Below are positions 11,989-24,620 of a stretch of 64,000 nucleotides of DNA, piece after piece; positions within the stretch are counted from its first letter, which is position 1, and each line of letters starts with the position of its first letter. The position numbers were made by a program, and so were the translations under genes. The DNA comes from Adiantum capillus-veneris (Eukaryota; Streptophyta; Polypodiopsida; Polypodiales; Pteridaceae), in the NCBI GenBank assembly GCA_014529385.2, contig CM043961.1, forward strand, positions 15,084,478-15,148,477, written 5' to 3'. The notes beneath the pieces are model-generated. The model searched no databases. It was given only the letters and a program-made list of their open reading frames with translations, and was not told where the DNA came from.

Positions 11989-12019
<31 letters not shown>
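11989..12019. repeat. (CT)n microsatellite at the 3' break of the PPR array
   Basis: A CT run lies immediately downstream of the point where PPR homology ends. Confidence 0.95.
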
Positions 12020-12022
<3 letters not shown>

Positions 12023-12185
12023 CTTTCATAAATTTGTTTACTTGAGAAATTTTGAAATGGCATATATAGTTTTCAATATTTTGCTCAAGAAAGATTTAGA
12101 AGAGTTACGCCAACAAGGAGAGAATGCCTCACTGGCATGTGGAGGGGGGTGTATGCATGTAACTATGGATCGCTATGAGGTACCT

Positions 12186-12235
12186 TGTGATTACCAAATA
12201 TCGACAGATGCCTTTTGGTTTGAAAGAGCTTGCTA
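12186..12235 (+). pseudogene. Tiny Ty3 RT relic
   Basis: One frame reads TKYRQMPFGLKE, which resembles the MPFGL box of gypsy reverse transcriptases. Nothing else of pol is visible around it. It may be chance. Confidence 0.25.
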
Positions 12236-12239
12236 AGAT

Positions 12240-13167
12240 TTCAATATGGGTCTCTCCCTGCCCCCCAAGTTTTTGTCTTCTAGAGGTTCTTGTTTTCTCT
12301 TACACTCGGACTCTCCGGCTAACTAAGCACTCTAGTTTAACCTGGTTGGCCTAAGGCAATTTTTGCCATATTGCACGCTGTCGAGAAATTTGCGGTCTTG
12401 CCAAGAAAGCACCGGGCTTATAGCTGTGAGAGTTTGTGAGAGAACTCAACAAAAACTATATGAAGGAGTTAAACCATAGATGCCATGAAGACTAGGGTTT
12501 GGAAAGAAGTGCAATCAAAGAAGACTCACTCTTTCTCTCTTGCACTCACACACACAAAGAAAGAACACAAAAGAGAATGTCAAAACAATACGAAGATGAA
12601 AACATCAAGGCTATGGTCATATCGTATCATGGGTAATATGAAAGGGTTAATGGATGAGTTAATGGCATTCAATCTTGGCTGACCAAATAGGCTACGAATT
12701 GTTCTTTGGAATTGTAGTTTTGTGCTTACCATAATATATATATTTTGTCTAGTGATTGGGATTAATTGTGTGTACAAATCCTCTTGGTTCATAGCAAGAT
12801 AACTACGCTTACATCAAAAGAAAAATTATAGTCTATGAGAGGTAGTATGATGGGATCCGGTGATAGAAGTATTTCATTGAGCTTTTCAGGGCCGAAGAGA
12901 AACACTATACGTTGTTGAAAGTGTATTTTACGGCTAATCCATACGTTAATTCTAATAGATCGTACAGAGTGAAAGCGATAGAAATGATCATCGTGTGGGT
13001 TATTCATCTAGGATAGTATGTGAGAAATGTAGATATGAGAGAAGTGAAGAGATGAGAAGTTTCCCTCCCAAGCCCTATTCTTGCAAAGAGAACCTAGAGA
13101 GGATGAATTACTAAGAATGAGAGAGATAGGTTTGGTTAAGGAGATGAGATTAGATACATATATATAT
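12240..13167. other. Noncoding stretch with a diverged ~210-bp tandem duplication
   Basis: Two adjacent minus-strand frames (12580-12792 and 12789-13007) align as RSLFGQPRLNAI with VFLFGPEKLNEI and NPFILPMIRYDHSLDV with DPIILPLIDYNFSFDV. Either a ~210-bp segment was duplicated or a short coding unit was repeated. No known domain was recognised. The rest shows nothing supportable. Confidence 0.35.
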
Positions 13168-14100
13168 GTTGGATTCGAGATGAAAATGAAAACAACAAGA
13201 AATCAAGAAAACATCAATGTAGAACACATCTTACTTGAAACCCTTCGGCACCATTATTGATGGGAGAGAGAAGAAGAGGGGAGAATTCAACGTTGATTGA
13301 TACGCCAAGTACAACACCTTCTTTGATTATAGTTGATCTTCCAAGGATAGCGTACAAGAATGGCTAGTCTCCCTCTAGGAGAAAGTGTAGGCTTGGGCTT
13401 ATGTTAATGGGGCTAAGTACAATTAGGCATTACTACTCACTCCCTCAAGAATTCCTCTCATCAATGGATTGAATGCTTGAGTTCCTTTTCAAGGAAGAAG
13501 AGGTCCCCTTTTATAGGTGAAGGGAACCCCCAAGGGTTTACACAAGAAGAGAGGAGCCAGTGTGAACATGAATTGGAAAAGTTGGAAATGAGTTGTCCTT
13601 GCATGATGTGGGCAGACTGGGGTCCAGTATTTTGATCATATCTCCTCAACTGTGGCTCCAAATAAAAAAGTAAAAATATGGGCAAAAACTTCAGCTCATT
13701 AGCTACGATTTTCATTTTAAAATTGTTTTCCAATTCGAATTGGAACCTTGTGTAAAAAATTCATCAAAATAGGGTCCATTTATGGCAGCAAAAGTCTTCC
13801 CGTGGTCTCCTTAGCCTAAACTTTCATTTAATTCACAAGGACACCTTATGCCATATGAAAGCATGACATTGCTCCTTGACAAAGTTTTGTAATCATGCTT
13901 GCAATAATGCATTAAAATAAGTGTATCTTTGAAATCATGCCACCTAGTGTCCCACTAGGATTTGATTCTCTCCTAGTAGCTATTTAAAAATAAATATAAG
14001 AAAAGTATAAAAAATACGTAGAATATATATATATTGGAATTTACCCTAGATATAGGATCTAGCTAGGGTGTGAGATGATAATGAAATAGTAGAAATAAAG
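13168..14100 (-). mobile_element. Probable LTR remnant, minus orientation
   Basis: The left edge TGTTGGATTCGAG fits the terminal CA of a minus-strand LTR. A good TATA box (CTATAAAAGG, minus strand) lies at 13507-13516, followed downstream by a leader-like stretch. There is no coding sequence. The right edge was not found and no second copy exists in the window. Confidence 0.4.
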
Positions 14101-15197
14101 AATCAATGCTTTTTGCCCCAAGTTAAAGAGGCGGAGCTATTGATGCTTTTCCCATAGTATTTTCTGATGGTAAAGTAAGGATAGGTTACCCTTGAGAAAA
14201 ATAATAGGATGAGATAGAAGGCTTATTATTATACTTAAATATGCATATGTACACTATAGGAAATATAATTATGTATCTAAAAAAATACAAGATAGATCTT
14301 GTAGCATGCGTTCCCACTATGTACGTGTCACAGCACGACAACGCACACGAAGCCACGCGGCAATTTTCAAAGTCTATTTTTACAATTTTTGAATTGAAAA
14401 AAATCACATGCATTGTACATAGACTACGTGCGATCGCTGTTTGCATGCTTTTTATAGCAACACTTTTAGAGGCTAATAAAAACCGATTCTTTGTTCTACG
14501 TTAAACTATCTGTCTACTTAGCACTTGCCAACAATTCCAATGGAGGCTACAACACCGTCACCTTGCAAATGGTCGTACCTTGCTTCACACGAGCATCATC
14601 GTCACATTCCTTTAGTATTATCACATGTTTTTTGGCACGCATAGGGATGGCTTTAGAGTGCTTGTCCCTCGGTTTGAAGGTCAGCAAAGAGGTGGAAGCC
14701 AACATTGGTAGTTCTGAGTGTATTTTGAACTACTTTTTTGAGTCATTGCAATCAAAAGCAAACCTTCGATGGTTATGAGTGTATTTCGAACTATTTTTTT
14801 GAGTCGTTGTTGCAATCAAAAGTAAAGGAGATCTTCCCCTCCTATGTACGCCCTCCTGTTTTGCATCAGAATCACCAGATTTTGAATCTCCTTAAACAAA
14901 AAATCATCATGCACAAACACCAACTAGTGGCATGGGTCTCTCTCCGCTCGCAAAGATGCAGGCTCCTGTTAATAAGGATTCAATGTATGCCACTCCAAAG
15001 GGTACTTTCATCATCAAGTATGAGCTTCATATCAATGAGGGAATTGAGACCCCATATCAAATCTCAAAGGTTAAGAAGGCAATGCACGCAGAGATAAAGA
15101 GGAGCTTGAGAGCAGGTCTTGTTGACCTCCCCATACCTAAATATGCGTACCAAGTAGTTGTGCGAAAACTACAAGACAAGTTGCTCTTTTACTACAG
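14100..15197 (+). other. Uncertain region with one possible exon
   Basis: A ~57-bp direct repeat lies around 14717-14830 (both copies carry TTTTTTTGAGTC and GCAATCAAAAG). The frame from 14932 reads MGLSPLAKMQAPVNKDSMY and, after 15 further residues, HINEGIETPYQISKVKKAM. It reaches a CAG-GTGTTG donor-like site near 15197, which suggests an exon. I do not recognise the protein, and an uninterrupted gene cannot be built. Confidence 0.25.
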
Positions 15198-15719
15198 GTG
15201 TTGGGCACACTCTTGGCACCACCATTGTCTAGCTATTCCTCCTCTTTATCTTTTGTTGTACTTGTGTACCTACTTTTGGTGGTCGTCCACTCCTTGTATT
15301 GACCTCATGCTATGTGAATCCGCTCATGTTGGCAGCAACCTATGAAGGGCGTTGTTGCTATATTGTGCAGGAGTGTCCAAGTACTGTAGGGGAAAGAAAC
15401 ACATGTTACACAATATCTAGCAAAAGCAGGGTACACAATAAAAGGATCGATTGGTTCTACACAACCTCAAAGAGTAATGTCGACTCTGTTTATCATTTCC
15501 TGAGATGGGAGCTAATCGATCATCTTTGGGTCGAGCCTCCCACAAGGAGCTTTTGACATGTTACCACATAGCAATTAGCTTTCTGTCCCATGTACTTCCT
15601 AAACTGAAGTAGCAAGTTAGGAGCTTTTTGATGTATTGAATTAACAAAGTCATAGTTTCCTATATGGGAATTCGATAATTGCTAAATGGAACTATCAACT
15701 TCCAAGTATCATCTCTATA
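15198..15719. other. No supportable feature
   Basis: A frame at 15299-15556 contains [19 protein letters not shown] but has no recognised domain. The sequence from 15560 begins to resemble the minisatellite that follows. Confidence 0.3.
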
Positions 15720-15944
15720 TTTACTACATAGTAATTATGTGGAGTTGCTACATAGAAGTAGTAATTCCTTGGTCCAATGAAATTACTTTATAGCAACTAT
15801 GTGGAGTTGCTAGTTGGAAGTAGCAAATCTTAGGTCCAACATTATTACTACATAGTAACTACATTGACTTTCTAATTAGAAGTAGCAAATCATAGGTCCA
15901 ATGCAATTACTATATAATAAATATTTAGTTTGCTGGTTAGAAAT
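15720..15944. repeat. ~61-bp minisatellite, about 3.6 copies, interrupted by element B1
   Basis: Units begin near 15720, 15781, 15842 and 15904 and share ATTACTACATAGTAACTA, GGAGTTGCTA, AGAAGTAGCAAAT and CATAGGTCCAATG. The last unit is cut at 15944 exactly where the B1 LTR (TGTAATGG) begins. Confidence 0.85.
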
Positions 15945-17195
15945 TGTAATGGAAATGGTCTAATAACGTGTAGAATAGCGGAATTAAGAGAATTAGAGTG
16001 AGCAACTTTGTGAGATTACTTTGAGAGAATAGAGGGTGAACTTAATTGGTAGTAACAACTTAACCATAACACTAATTAACTAGGCATGAACAATACTTAG
16101 AGATAGAGTTTAGAGAACATGACAATAATTGAGGACCGGATTTATGTGGAGCCGGTCCGCCCTCCAATAGGCATTTGTATTATAGATTCTCCCATTGAGG
16201 GAAACTTGGTACAATACAATTTTTGTGTTCCTTGAGACCTCTTTGGCTGTATGAAGAAGGAAGCTTCATACACCAAGCTTTTGCTTAAGAGAAACAATAA
16301 ATCTTAGCTTGAAAACAATCAAGAACTCGTGAATATCATTAATTCTTGTGTTCCCTAAATCATTTGAATGCATGAAGATGTAAACTTTTATGCATCAATT
16401 TGTGCCTAAAGCAACAATTAATCTACTTTGCAATAACAATTAATCTACTTGCATTAAGTAATTAATCTACTTGCAATAAACCATTAGCATTCTTGCAATA
16501 ATAATAACATAAACTTTGTAGAAAGCATTAACTATCCCAAGCCTCAGTCCCAAGACCTCAAACACCTTCGAAGGTGGAGAGAGCTAGGAGGGAATGAGGG
16601 TAGGGAAGATGAAGAAGAAGTATTCCATAGGAGAAAGAAATAGTTCCTCACTTATCATCACTCTTCTTGCTTAGCATACATAATAGCATAGTAATGAAGA
16701 TGGAGAATATGGGAAGCTTAAGCATTGAAGTATAGCTCTTGGTTGGATTTTCATTCCATAGCCAAGAGTGTTGGTGTAGGCTCTCAACTTCTCAAGGAGC
16801 TTGGAGAAGGAGATGGAGCTCTTGCACTTTGCATAGCACACAATGAGAGTGCGTGTGAGTGTGTGTAGGTGAGTATACCCTACAAGCAAGGCCTCTTCTT
16901 GCTTTGGTCAACCCCCTCTTCTAGCTCATGCTTAAAGCTCATTGACTCATGTCAAGCCTAGCCAATCACAAGCTTGGGCCATTTATTGCAATAGGGGTAG
17001 TCTTGGGACAAGTGTCCCCCTTTCCCCTTCCAGAGAGAGGACTTGTTAAATGCAAAAACAATTAGTTAATTCAAGTAATTTATCATTGGACCCGTTTTAA
17101 GTCTAACCAATAGGATTCAAGCACCTCGTGAAGGTAACATGGGTAGGAGCTTGACATGTGTCCTTGCTACCTCTTAAGGCTTGGGGTTACCTTGA

Positions 17196-17228
<33 letters not shown>

Positions 17229-17383
17229 CACTAGCCCCTACAATATGGGCTCGCCCCCTCTTATGTAGGGATCACTTTGACTTTTGGTGCTCAAGCACCT
17301 TACTCATCAAGCATGAAAAAGCACTTCTAGCTTGGGTGTGTTCCCACAAGCATCTCAAACAAGCACAACAAGCACTTATGACA
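15945..17383 (-). mobile_element. Element B1, 3' LTR (1439 bp)
   Basis: The LTR starts TGTAATGGAAAT and ends TTATGACA on the + strand. Its first ~600 bp match the LTR of element B2 at 39708-40343. The sequence after the right edge (TTACCTCTCTCTTG) is the polypurine tract on the minus strand and is identical to that of element A. This LTR is therefore the 3' LTR of a minus-oriented element. A (GT)n run lies at 17196-17222. Confidence 0.85.
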
Positions 17384-19529
17384 TTACCTCTCTCTTGAAA
17401 TCATAGTCGTCCTCGACTATGAGGCAGAGATGGTAAAGTCTCAGCCATTAGTCCATTGGTCTTAGCGGGTAGAGGATCCATTTTTACCCTACGGCATCAT
17501 TCCAGAGTGGATGACTAATCCACTTGGTGCTTGAGAGACACTATCTACCACAAGTATGTCTGCTCTTTAGTCCATAGCATACTTCCAAAGTAGAGTGACA
17601 AGTTCTACTTGGTGTTTGGGAGACGTGGTCACCACAAACATGATCTTAAGTAGGCATACTTCTTATTATTTGTGCACAAAAACATAGAGAGAGAGTCTTA
17701 TAAGACAAAAACATTGATCATTTAAAATGCATTTCTTTTACATTTTCTTATTCTTATGTATCATTGTAAGCATCATTAACAAGGTTCATATTATCCTTAA
17801 GCTATGTTCTTTGCATGCATTTAGCATCTTTGAAGAAAGGATAATTCTTAAATTAAATAAGATACAGTCAGTAATCTTACCATTTCTTACTACCTTGTCT
17901 TCATGTCGAAGGATGAACTTGGTTTGGAGCTCCTCTTCTTCATCCTCGATCTTTCGTGGGTCTTCAATTATGGCCTCTCTTGGTGGCTCTCCTTTATAAG
18001 GCTTGAATAGGCTCTCATGAAAAATATTATGTATGAGCCAGTAGTCGGGCAACTTTAATTGATAAGCCATCTTATGGATGGGTTTGAAAATTTAGAAGGG
18101 GCCATAGTATCTTTGTGTTGGCTTAGCATAATACCTTTAGTGGCCCGTAGGATTTTTGCGTGGAATTTGCCTTAGATGAGCCTTGGAGAGGTTTATTAAT
18201 ACCCATTTTTTTATTATTTAAAGGCTAAGGCTCTTTTGTGCTTAGTAGCAACAATCCCTTTTTCCTTTATACTGAAGGCTAAGGCTCTTTTGTGCCTAGT
18301 GGCAGTAGCCCCTTTTGCCTAGCTATTAGATGGGTATAGCCTTTTAACCTTCTAAAAAGATTCGTTCTGATCTTGGCTATACTCATTTTTGATGAAGATA
18401 TTCCCAGGTACCTTATGCTACAAGGGACCTTTGGATCTTCCATTTTTAACCTTAAAAGGTACTATCACCGTAGAAGTATGTTCAATCACATTAGAGACAT
18501 ACTACTGATAGGGTAAGTAGTTCTCCCATTTTGAGCGTTGTCTACTTCCAATCATAGGATTTTAGTAGATCAAGAATCATTAGTTTAGCTATTTTCCTTT
18601 TGGCCATCCGTAGGGAATAGTAGGCCGAGAAAAAGAGGGTTAATCTAGTTCTAACAGAGACTCTACCAAAAATTAGCAGTCATGGTACGATTTCTATCCG
18701 ACGCAATTAGATGTTGGCAAGCTATGGTCCCTTTATCATACTTCGTCTTTTGGTATACCATACATTTTGAAACATACTCTTGTATGTTCCCGTTTCTTGG
18801 TAAGCCAATATAAGTATGCTTCTATTCCTAGATGAGTAGGTTTGAATACTTCTTTGCCCCGCTTATGGGAGGATTATGGGAAGTGACTAAGACATAGCCT
18901 ATTGAGGTATGGACGATAAACATCCTCTAAAGTGAATGGTTCCTTTTTCTTCCGTTTGTAAAGGTTATTACCATATTCCTAAAGTCTGGGTTAGGAGCAT
19001 ATTTAACTATCGTAAAAGATGGTTCATTGTAAGTTGATATTGTTACCCTATCTACTCTTGGACATTGTGAAAGTGCATTGGCCACTTGATTGTTCTTGCC
19101 AGCAATGTGGGCAATATAAAAAATAAATTTCAAAAAGAAACTCGCCCACCTCATTTGTTTGTCGGATAGCTTGGTTTGCATCATGGACGGAGTCCTCAAG
19201 AAGTACTTCCATGTGTCTACGGCATGTAAAACAGCTCGTAGCTCCTTTTTTATATGCCTAACATTTGCTCATTGGATTGACTCTTGTATGCTATGGCATG
19301 CCCTTCTTGAAGATTTTTTTTTTTTTTGCTTGACGGCAATCACCCAAGCATTACATTGGACCTCAAATAGCTTTGAGATATCCCGTGGTGTAAGCATAGG
19401 TTGAGAGATAAGCTTCTTTTTGAACTTTTCAAAAGAATTTTGCTCTTTTATAGTCCAACATTCTTTTTTTGTTAAGTCTTGTATTGGACCGCCGACTATA
19501 AACATGAATTTTTCCTATGAAGCTTCTAT
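17384..19529 (-). pseudogene. Element B1, deleted pol (chromodomain, integrase and RNase H remnants)
   Basis: Reading minus, the C-terminal integrase and chromodomain region is at 17786-18070 (MAYQLKLPDYWLIHN, YKGEPPREAIIEDP, ILRHEDKV). Remnants of the integrase zinc region and RNase H tail are at 18927-19199 (NNQVANALSQCPRVD). Compared with element A, the integrase catalytic core (around 18715-18730) and the RNase H active-site segment (around 19185-19200) are deleted. Element B2 has the same junctions. The element is cut at 19529 by family G sequence. Confidence 0.8.
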
Positions 19530-19672
19530 TGAAAGGCCCCTGGAGGGACTGCCAAGGAATGAACCTCCCAACCTCCCATAAAATAGCCCCTTGGACCTCA
19601 TTCCCTATCCACACTTGTAGCCGGCCCCTTGGGCCTGGTCCTGGACCACCGGGCATTGCCCTTGGCATGACA
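19530..19672 (-). mobile_element. Family G LTR (short or truncated)
   Basis: The minus strand begins TGTCATGCC at 19672, directly after a purine run (CAAGGGGGAAGTAA), and ends in CCTTTCA at 19530 against B1 sequence. The layout matches the element at 797-985. If both edges are real, this is a 143-bp LTR inserted into B1. Confidence 0.55.
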
Positions 19673-20002
19673 TTACTTCCCCCTTGGAGAAGCGTTTTCG
19701 TCCATGAAAACAAGAGTGATGAGACACTGGTGCTTTCCACAGTGGCATCCTGCAGGGATGCAGCTGTTTGCTTGATAAGAACATGGTTCAGTAGGAGGTT
19801 CAATGAAACCAAGAGTAACATCTTGATTTTCCATATTGTTGTCCTGTTGCAACCTTCGTGGTGTAACCGTCGCATAGATAATATAGCGTGTAAACTTCAT
19901 GTAGAACTCACTTGAGTAACTAAATGAGGAATCACAACTAAGGTGTACCCAAAGATTACCTCTTTTTACTTTCCTTGAAAGTAACTTGTTGACGTAACTC
20001 AT
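19673..20002 (-). pseudogene. Family G pol C-terminus
   Basis: Frames end in FIEPPTEP and LVFMDENASPRGK just before the polypurine tract. The end of the + strand element at 1-812 has the same order (IEPPTLP, then TFVFEEENSS). Frames are broken, and the rest of pol is absent to the right. Confidence 0.5.
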
Positions 20003-20419
20003 CGACCAAGTTGAAGTCCTTGACTTGTTCTCAAATTTTATCAGTAAGCAACCCCACCATAGTTAGCGTTTCATAGTTGAGAATCTGACTTATACATGAA
20101 AAGACTAAGCCTAGTCGCTAACATGCTTTAACTTATGGTAGCAAACTCCAAGTAGAGCAATAAATGCTTATTAATTGAATTGATTGGTGCTAATATACGC
20201 ACTTTGCATATCTTTTAGCACAAGATTACACTTTGTAATTTGCCTATCTCCTTGTATAACTGACAGTACTGAGGTGTGTTTCCTACACGGTTTATAGACA
20301 GTCATCCCAGATGACTAGTAAACGAGGATCGCAATACCGTACAATATTGCTGAAGAATCAACAATGTCCTGAATAACCATCATGGTTAACTTGAAAAATC
20401 CACAAGCACCCAAACCGAG
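20003..20419. other. No supportable feature
   Basis: No open frame, repeat or LTR edge could be supported in this ~420-bp stretch. Confidence 0.4.
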
Positions 20420-20573
20420 CCATGTTTGAATTAATTAATTGAAGACTACGGTGATTGCCAAAGCCATATGCATCTGTTTTTCTTGCTCTCTCTCACACCT
20501 CCCAGAGCCAGAGGCCTGACGCATGCCCGGCTCATGTTTTGAACACTTATCCCCCAACATCTTGGTGAACCCA
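20420..20573. repeat. Dispersed repeat, copy 1 (second copy at 35260-35413)
   Basis: Shared blocks include GACTACGGTGATTGCCAAAG, CCATATGCATC, CTCTCTCACACCTCCCA and ACTTATCCCCC (ACATTTATCCCCC in copy 2). Copy 1 lies upstream of the acidic-protein gene. Copy 2 abuts the broken end of element B2. It may be the 5' region of the same lost element or gene. Confidence 0.8.
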
Positions 20574-20693
20574 ACATGAAACAAGCCGGGGTGGGAGGTA
20601 AAGATGGAGAATTTAGAGTAGATGATGAAGATGATTGCATAGCTAAGTGCAAATGATTTTGATGATAAGCCAACAGTTTCAAAATTTTCAAAG

Positions 20694-22870
20694 ATGCTTC
20701 AATTAGTTCAAGGATCTCTGCTTGAAATGGAGATCGCAAAGAAGAAAAATCAGATGGATGAAGCTTTTGATGCAGCTTTAGATGTAGTATATGACGAGAG
20801 GCGAGTCTTTGATGGTTATGATCCAGAGGGCTACCTAGAGTGTTATGAGTTGGAAACCAAGTTAAGAGGGATACATGAAGAGTTAATGGTCAAATCTTTT
20901 GAGCAATTAGTGAGTTCAAATTTGAAGGATCAGATTCAAGAGGTTACTAAAGCCTACAACGACGACTGGGAATATTTCAAAGAAGCTAGTGTACAGGTAA
21001 TTTATGAGCATTATGAAAGCTATCAAGAACAGAGTTTAAGTCTGCCAAACTACGCATATATTCGAGGACAAGTACAATCAAAGTTAGAAGCTGTGATTGA
21101 TAAGTATATTGTGCAACATGCTACCTTCTTGAAGGCTAATGATGAAGACATAGTTAAAGTTGTATGAAAAGTTGGGTTTTGCAGATGCCTTGCATGAGGT
21201 AGAAGTCTTTGAGGGTGAGGCTTTACATCCCCAAGATACACAAAAAGAATTTTGCAGAGAACCTATGCATGCAGTACAGGAGGAAAAGAAATCAAGGGAT
21301 CAAAAACAGCGAATTGGCTAAAGCTCAGGAAGAAATTGTGCAGGTGAATGAGTGCAGCCATATTCAAGTAGACATGCAAGAAGATACGGTTACAACTGAT
21401 ACTTTTGCTACTGACTCAGAATTAGAGCAAAGTTTTTCTAGTAAAGATTCTGCCATAGAATTGATTGATGATACTGGTACAGATTCTACCATAGAGTTGA
21501 TTGATGATATTGGTGCAGATTCTATCATAGAGTTGATTGATGATACATATGTTATAGGTCAATGAAAGGCTGCTGTTGAGAGCAGTAGGACCATGGCTTT
21601 GGGTATACCAGATTTTTTGAATTTGAATGTACCAAATTTTGAGGATTTGGTTAAGCAAGAGTATGTGCTTGAAGATCTACGAAATGTTGATTCAGAGGGG
21701 GTGCAGATTCCTCCATTGACAAGCTGTTGTGAAGCCGAGCTACCAAAGTGGAAAACTGATCTTGAATATGATGATGATGATTCAGAGGGGTGGCAGACTC
21801 CTTCTTTGACAAGTTTCTGTGACCCAGAGCTACCTATGTGGCAAAGTAATCTTGAATTTACTGGTGATTTAGAGAGGGAGAAAACTTCTTCTCTATCAAG
21901 AATTTGTGACACAGGGCTCACACTATGGCATAATGATCATGAACTTGATGATGCTGATTCAACCTGTGAAGTGCAATCTCTTGATGTTGAATATGATTGG
22001 TTTCATTATGTCGATGATATAGACAGGGTAGTAGATGAAATTTTCAATGTGCATGCTGAACTTTGTGCTACAGAAGTGCAAAGATATTTGGATGAGGGTG
22101 AAAGACTTGAATAGTAGTTTACAGTAGATGCGTTTAGTATGCATGTCATATGTGGAAATCTTAGTTTACAGCAGCTTGAGATGTGCAGGATGGAGGAACC
22201 TTCTGAAGCGGTGGACCTAGATCTTATGTACTTATTGGACAAAGCTTTGGAAGGGTTCTCAAATACAGATGCTAAGGATACCAACCAATCTAGATTCATG
22301 CATGAGAAAGTTTGTTCAGATGCAATTGATGATGACCTTAAGCAGTTTTTAGATGATGCTCTACTTGATTTTGAGCCTCTACAAGATAAAGAATTGTTTT
22401 TTGATTCATCTTGCGAGCCTAGTGAAGAGGATTTTTCCAGAGACTTGATGTATTTAGATATTCATGATTGGGATTCCAATACTAATGAGAGTGGAGGTGC
22501 AATGCCAATGCTTTTACCTGTGATTGATGATCGACAATTGGATGAGCCAGTTGCACAGGGGGATATGGAAGTATTTAGTGCTACCTGATGCTATATGGAA
22601 TCTGATGTTACCCTATGATGTAGGGGATTTTGAGCTAGCTTTTGACCCAGGAGGTGACATATATATGCATGGTCCTAGGCAATTGCCTTATATGCCATAT
22701 GATCCAGGCGGTTTGCATGAAAACTTGTGGGTTAATTTATGTTTATGCTCTACTGATTGGAAATTCTTGTATTTTCCCTATGATCTTGGAGGATGGTGCA
22801 AATTTTTAAAGGAATGCTCATAATGGGGCAAATGATTGGTTTCCTGTTTGATCTCGGGGGCTACTAAAGT
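20694..22870 (+). pseudogene. Long acidic repeat protein, unrecognised, broken by frameshifts and stops
   Basis: Coding-like sequence covers about 2.1 kb. The first 158 codons (20694-21167) are helical and charged (MDEAFDAALDVVYDERRVF, LKDQIQEVTKAYNDDWEYF). After two frameshifts near 21165 and 21310 the frame holds 2.6 copies of a 12-residue repeat (IELIDDTGTDST, 21455-21549). Next come three ~33-residue repeats built on DSEGxQxPxLTSxC and ELPxWxxxLE (21690-21955), then DDDLKQFLDDALLDFEP. The end carries four YDPGG/FDPGG/YDLGG/FDLGG repeats. In-frame stops are TGA at 21563-21565 and TAG TAG near 22112-22117. The last repeat overlaps a purine-rich GATCTCGGGGGCTACTAAAG, so this could be a 3' frame of an LTR element ending at its polypurine tract. 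No known domain was recognised. Confidence 0.55.
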
Positions 22871-24340
22871 GAAAGTTGCAGATTCAAAGTGTACTAGTTA
22901 TTTGTTGTAACAGGTTGCATAGCACAAGGTTTTGGTTTCTAGATTATGCTAAGTCAAAAGAGTTTTTGGTTATACGTTCAATAAGATTACATGGCTGGCT
23001 TCCAGTTGACTTATTTGGACAATTGATGAAGTACCTTCACATATTATGAGTTGGTTCTGCTACTAGAACTTGAAGAAAAGGACTTGACGGCCATTCCGTG
23101 TGCATAGAAAGTAAGGCATACTTGATCTTAACAGGGTTCCCTAAAGCGAGCTTAATGTTCAAGCCGTGTGCATCATTAAATGGAGCACTTGAGTCTGGTG
23201 GGGTTCACTAAACAGGTTTCCATAATTGAATGCTTTGAAGATACGACAGATGTGGTTAAAATAATTTTGATGGGCAGCTACCTAATAATTAAGCTAGCAC
23301 ATTGATGATAGGGTGTAAGCCTTACTTTATTTTTCATATGTTTACCAGTTACGTGAGTTTGATGATGGCAAAGAGCTTAAGGTACCTATAGAGGATGGAG
23401 ATTGAAGTGCAGTTGGCACCAAAGGCTGTGCAAGTTCAGAGGGGGTGGATATCGTGCAACTCCGCTTCCATGATGGAAAAATTATCAGGATGCATATTGT
23501 GCTTGATTGAAGTCTACTTGATTATTTATCAGTGATCAAGGCTTGTTAACAAGCCAAACTTAATGATTAATGTATGCCAGATGCGGCTTTAAAGGACCAA
23601 TAGATGCCTTAATGAAGATAAAAAAGAGTATGCTTAAAGTGAGCACAAATGAAAGATTATGATCTAAAACTATAGTGCTTGAAGTGCTCACTGGCCTGTC
23701 TTTACGGCTCGTCGATTGGAGCTACGGTGCAGAAGTTATGGCAGTTTGAAGTTTGAGACAATTGCAAATCCGGACGGGATTGGAAAATTGCAGATGAAGG
23801 GTCAAGGATGGTGTGAATGCATGGGCCTAAACTGCTCGTTTTGTGGAGCACGTCGTCTTTTTAGATTGGCAATTGGAGCTCTGGTTGCCAAGATATGAGC
23901 GGTTTAAATTTCATAGAGGGCCGATTCCATACCAGCTTGGTCACCTTGATTGGTGTGCCAGCTAAGGGTTTCAAAGTCTTGCCAGGTAATGTGTGTGCTC
24001 TATGCAGTGTATGAAGGCCATAGAAAGTGACGGCACGACAAACAGAATCCGGACGGGCAAGTTATGGCAATTTCAAATTGAGGACGATTATTAGCCGAGA
24101 GGGATCTGTGTGGTGCTCATATGGAAGTACATTAAGTTTGATGAGCCTTCAAAGTCCGAAATTGCCGTTTTTTGGAGCTCATTAATTGTGGATTATGCCA
24201 ACCAAATTCAATCACTTATACTTGATGAAGGCTGTGGCGGTATTCAACACACTAGAGTGGGCATGAGAATTCACGGTGATATTTTTAGTCAGGGGATGTT
24301 GGAAAATGATGTCATGCAAGGCATTGCCTTGGATTGATAT
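22871..24340. other. No gene; degenerate repeats
   Basis: The phrases AATCCGGACGGG and AAGTTATGGCA occur together twice (about 23735-23790 and 24045-24070), which suggests a diverged duplication. The frames at 23716-23898 and 24110-24337 have no recognised domain. Confidence 0.4.
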
Positions 24341-24620
24341 GTATGCTAAATGGGGTGCCCTTGGGGGAACCGGCCACCCACTTCAATGGCCGCCCACTAA
24401 GGGCCGCCCATTGGAAAAATAGGCCTTTAGTGTGTATGAAAAGAAAAAGCAAGGCATGGCGTCGAGGAGCGTGGGGGGGGGGAGAAGGAAGACTCACGCC
24501 AGCCAAAGGCGGCATCGGCGATGCCGAGCAAGAAGTAGGAATGGCTCAGCAGGCAGAGGTGCTCCCATTTGGAGCCACCTATGGTGGTTTTTGTGCAACC
24601 TCACCACGGACTTGCCACAT

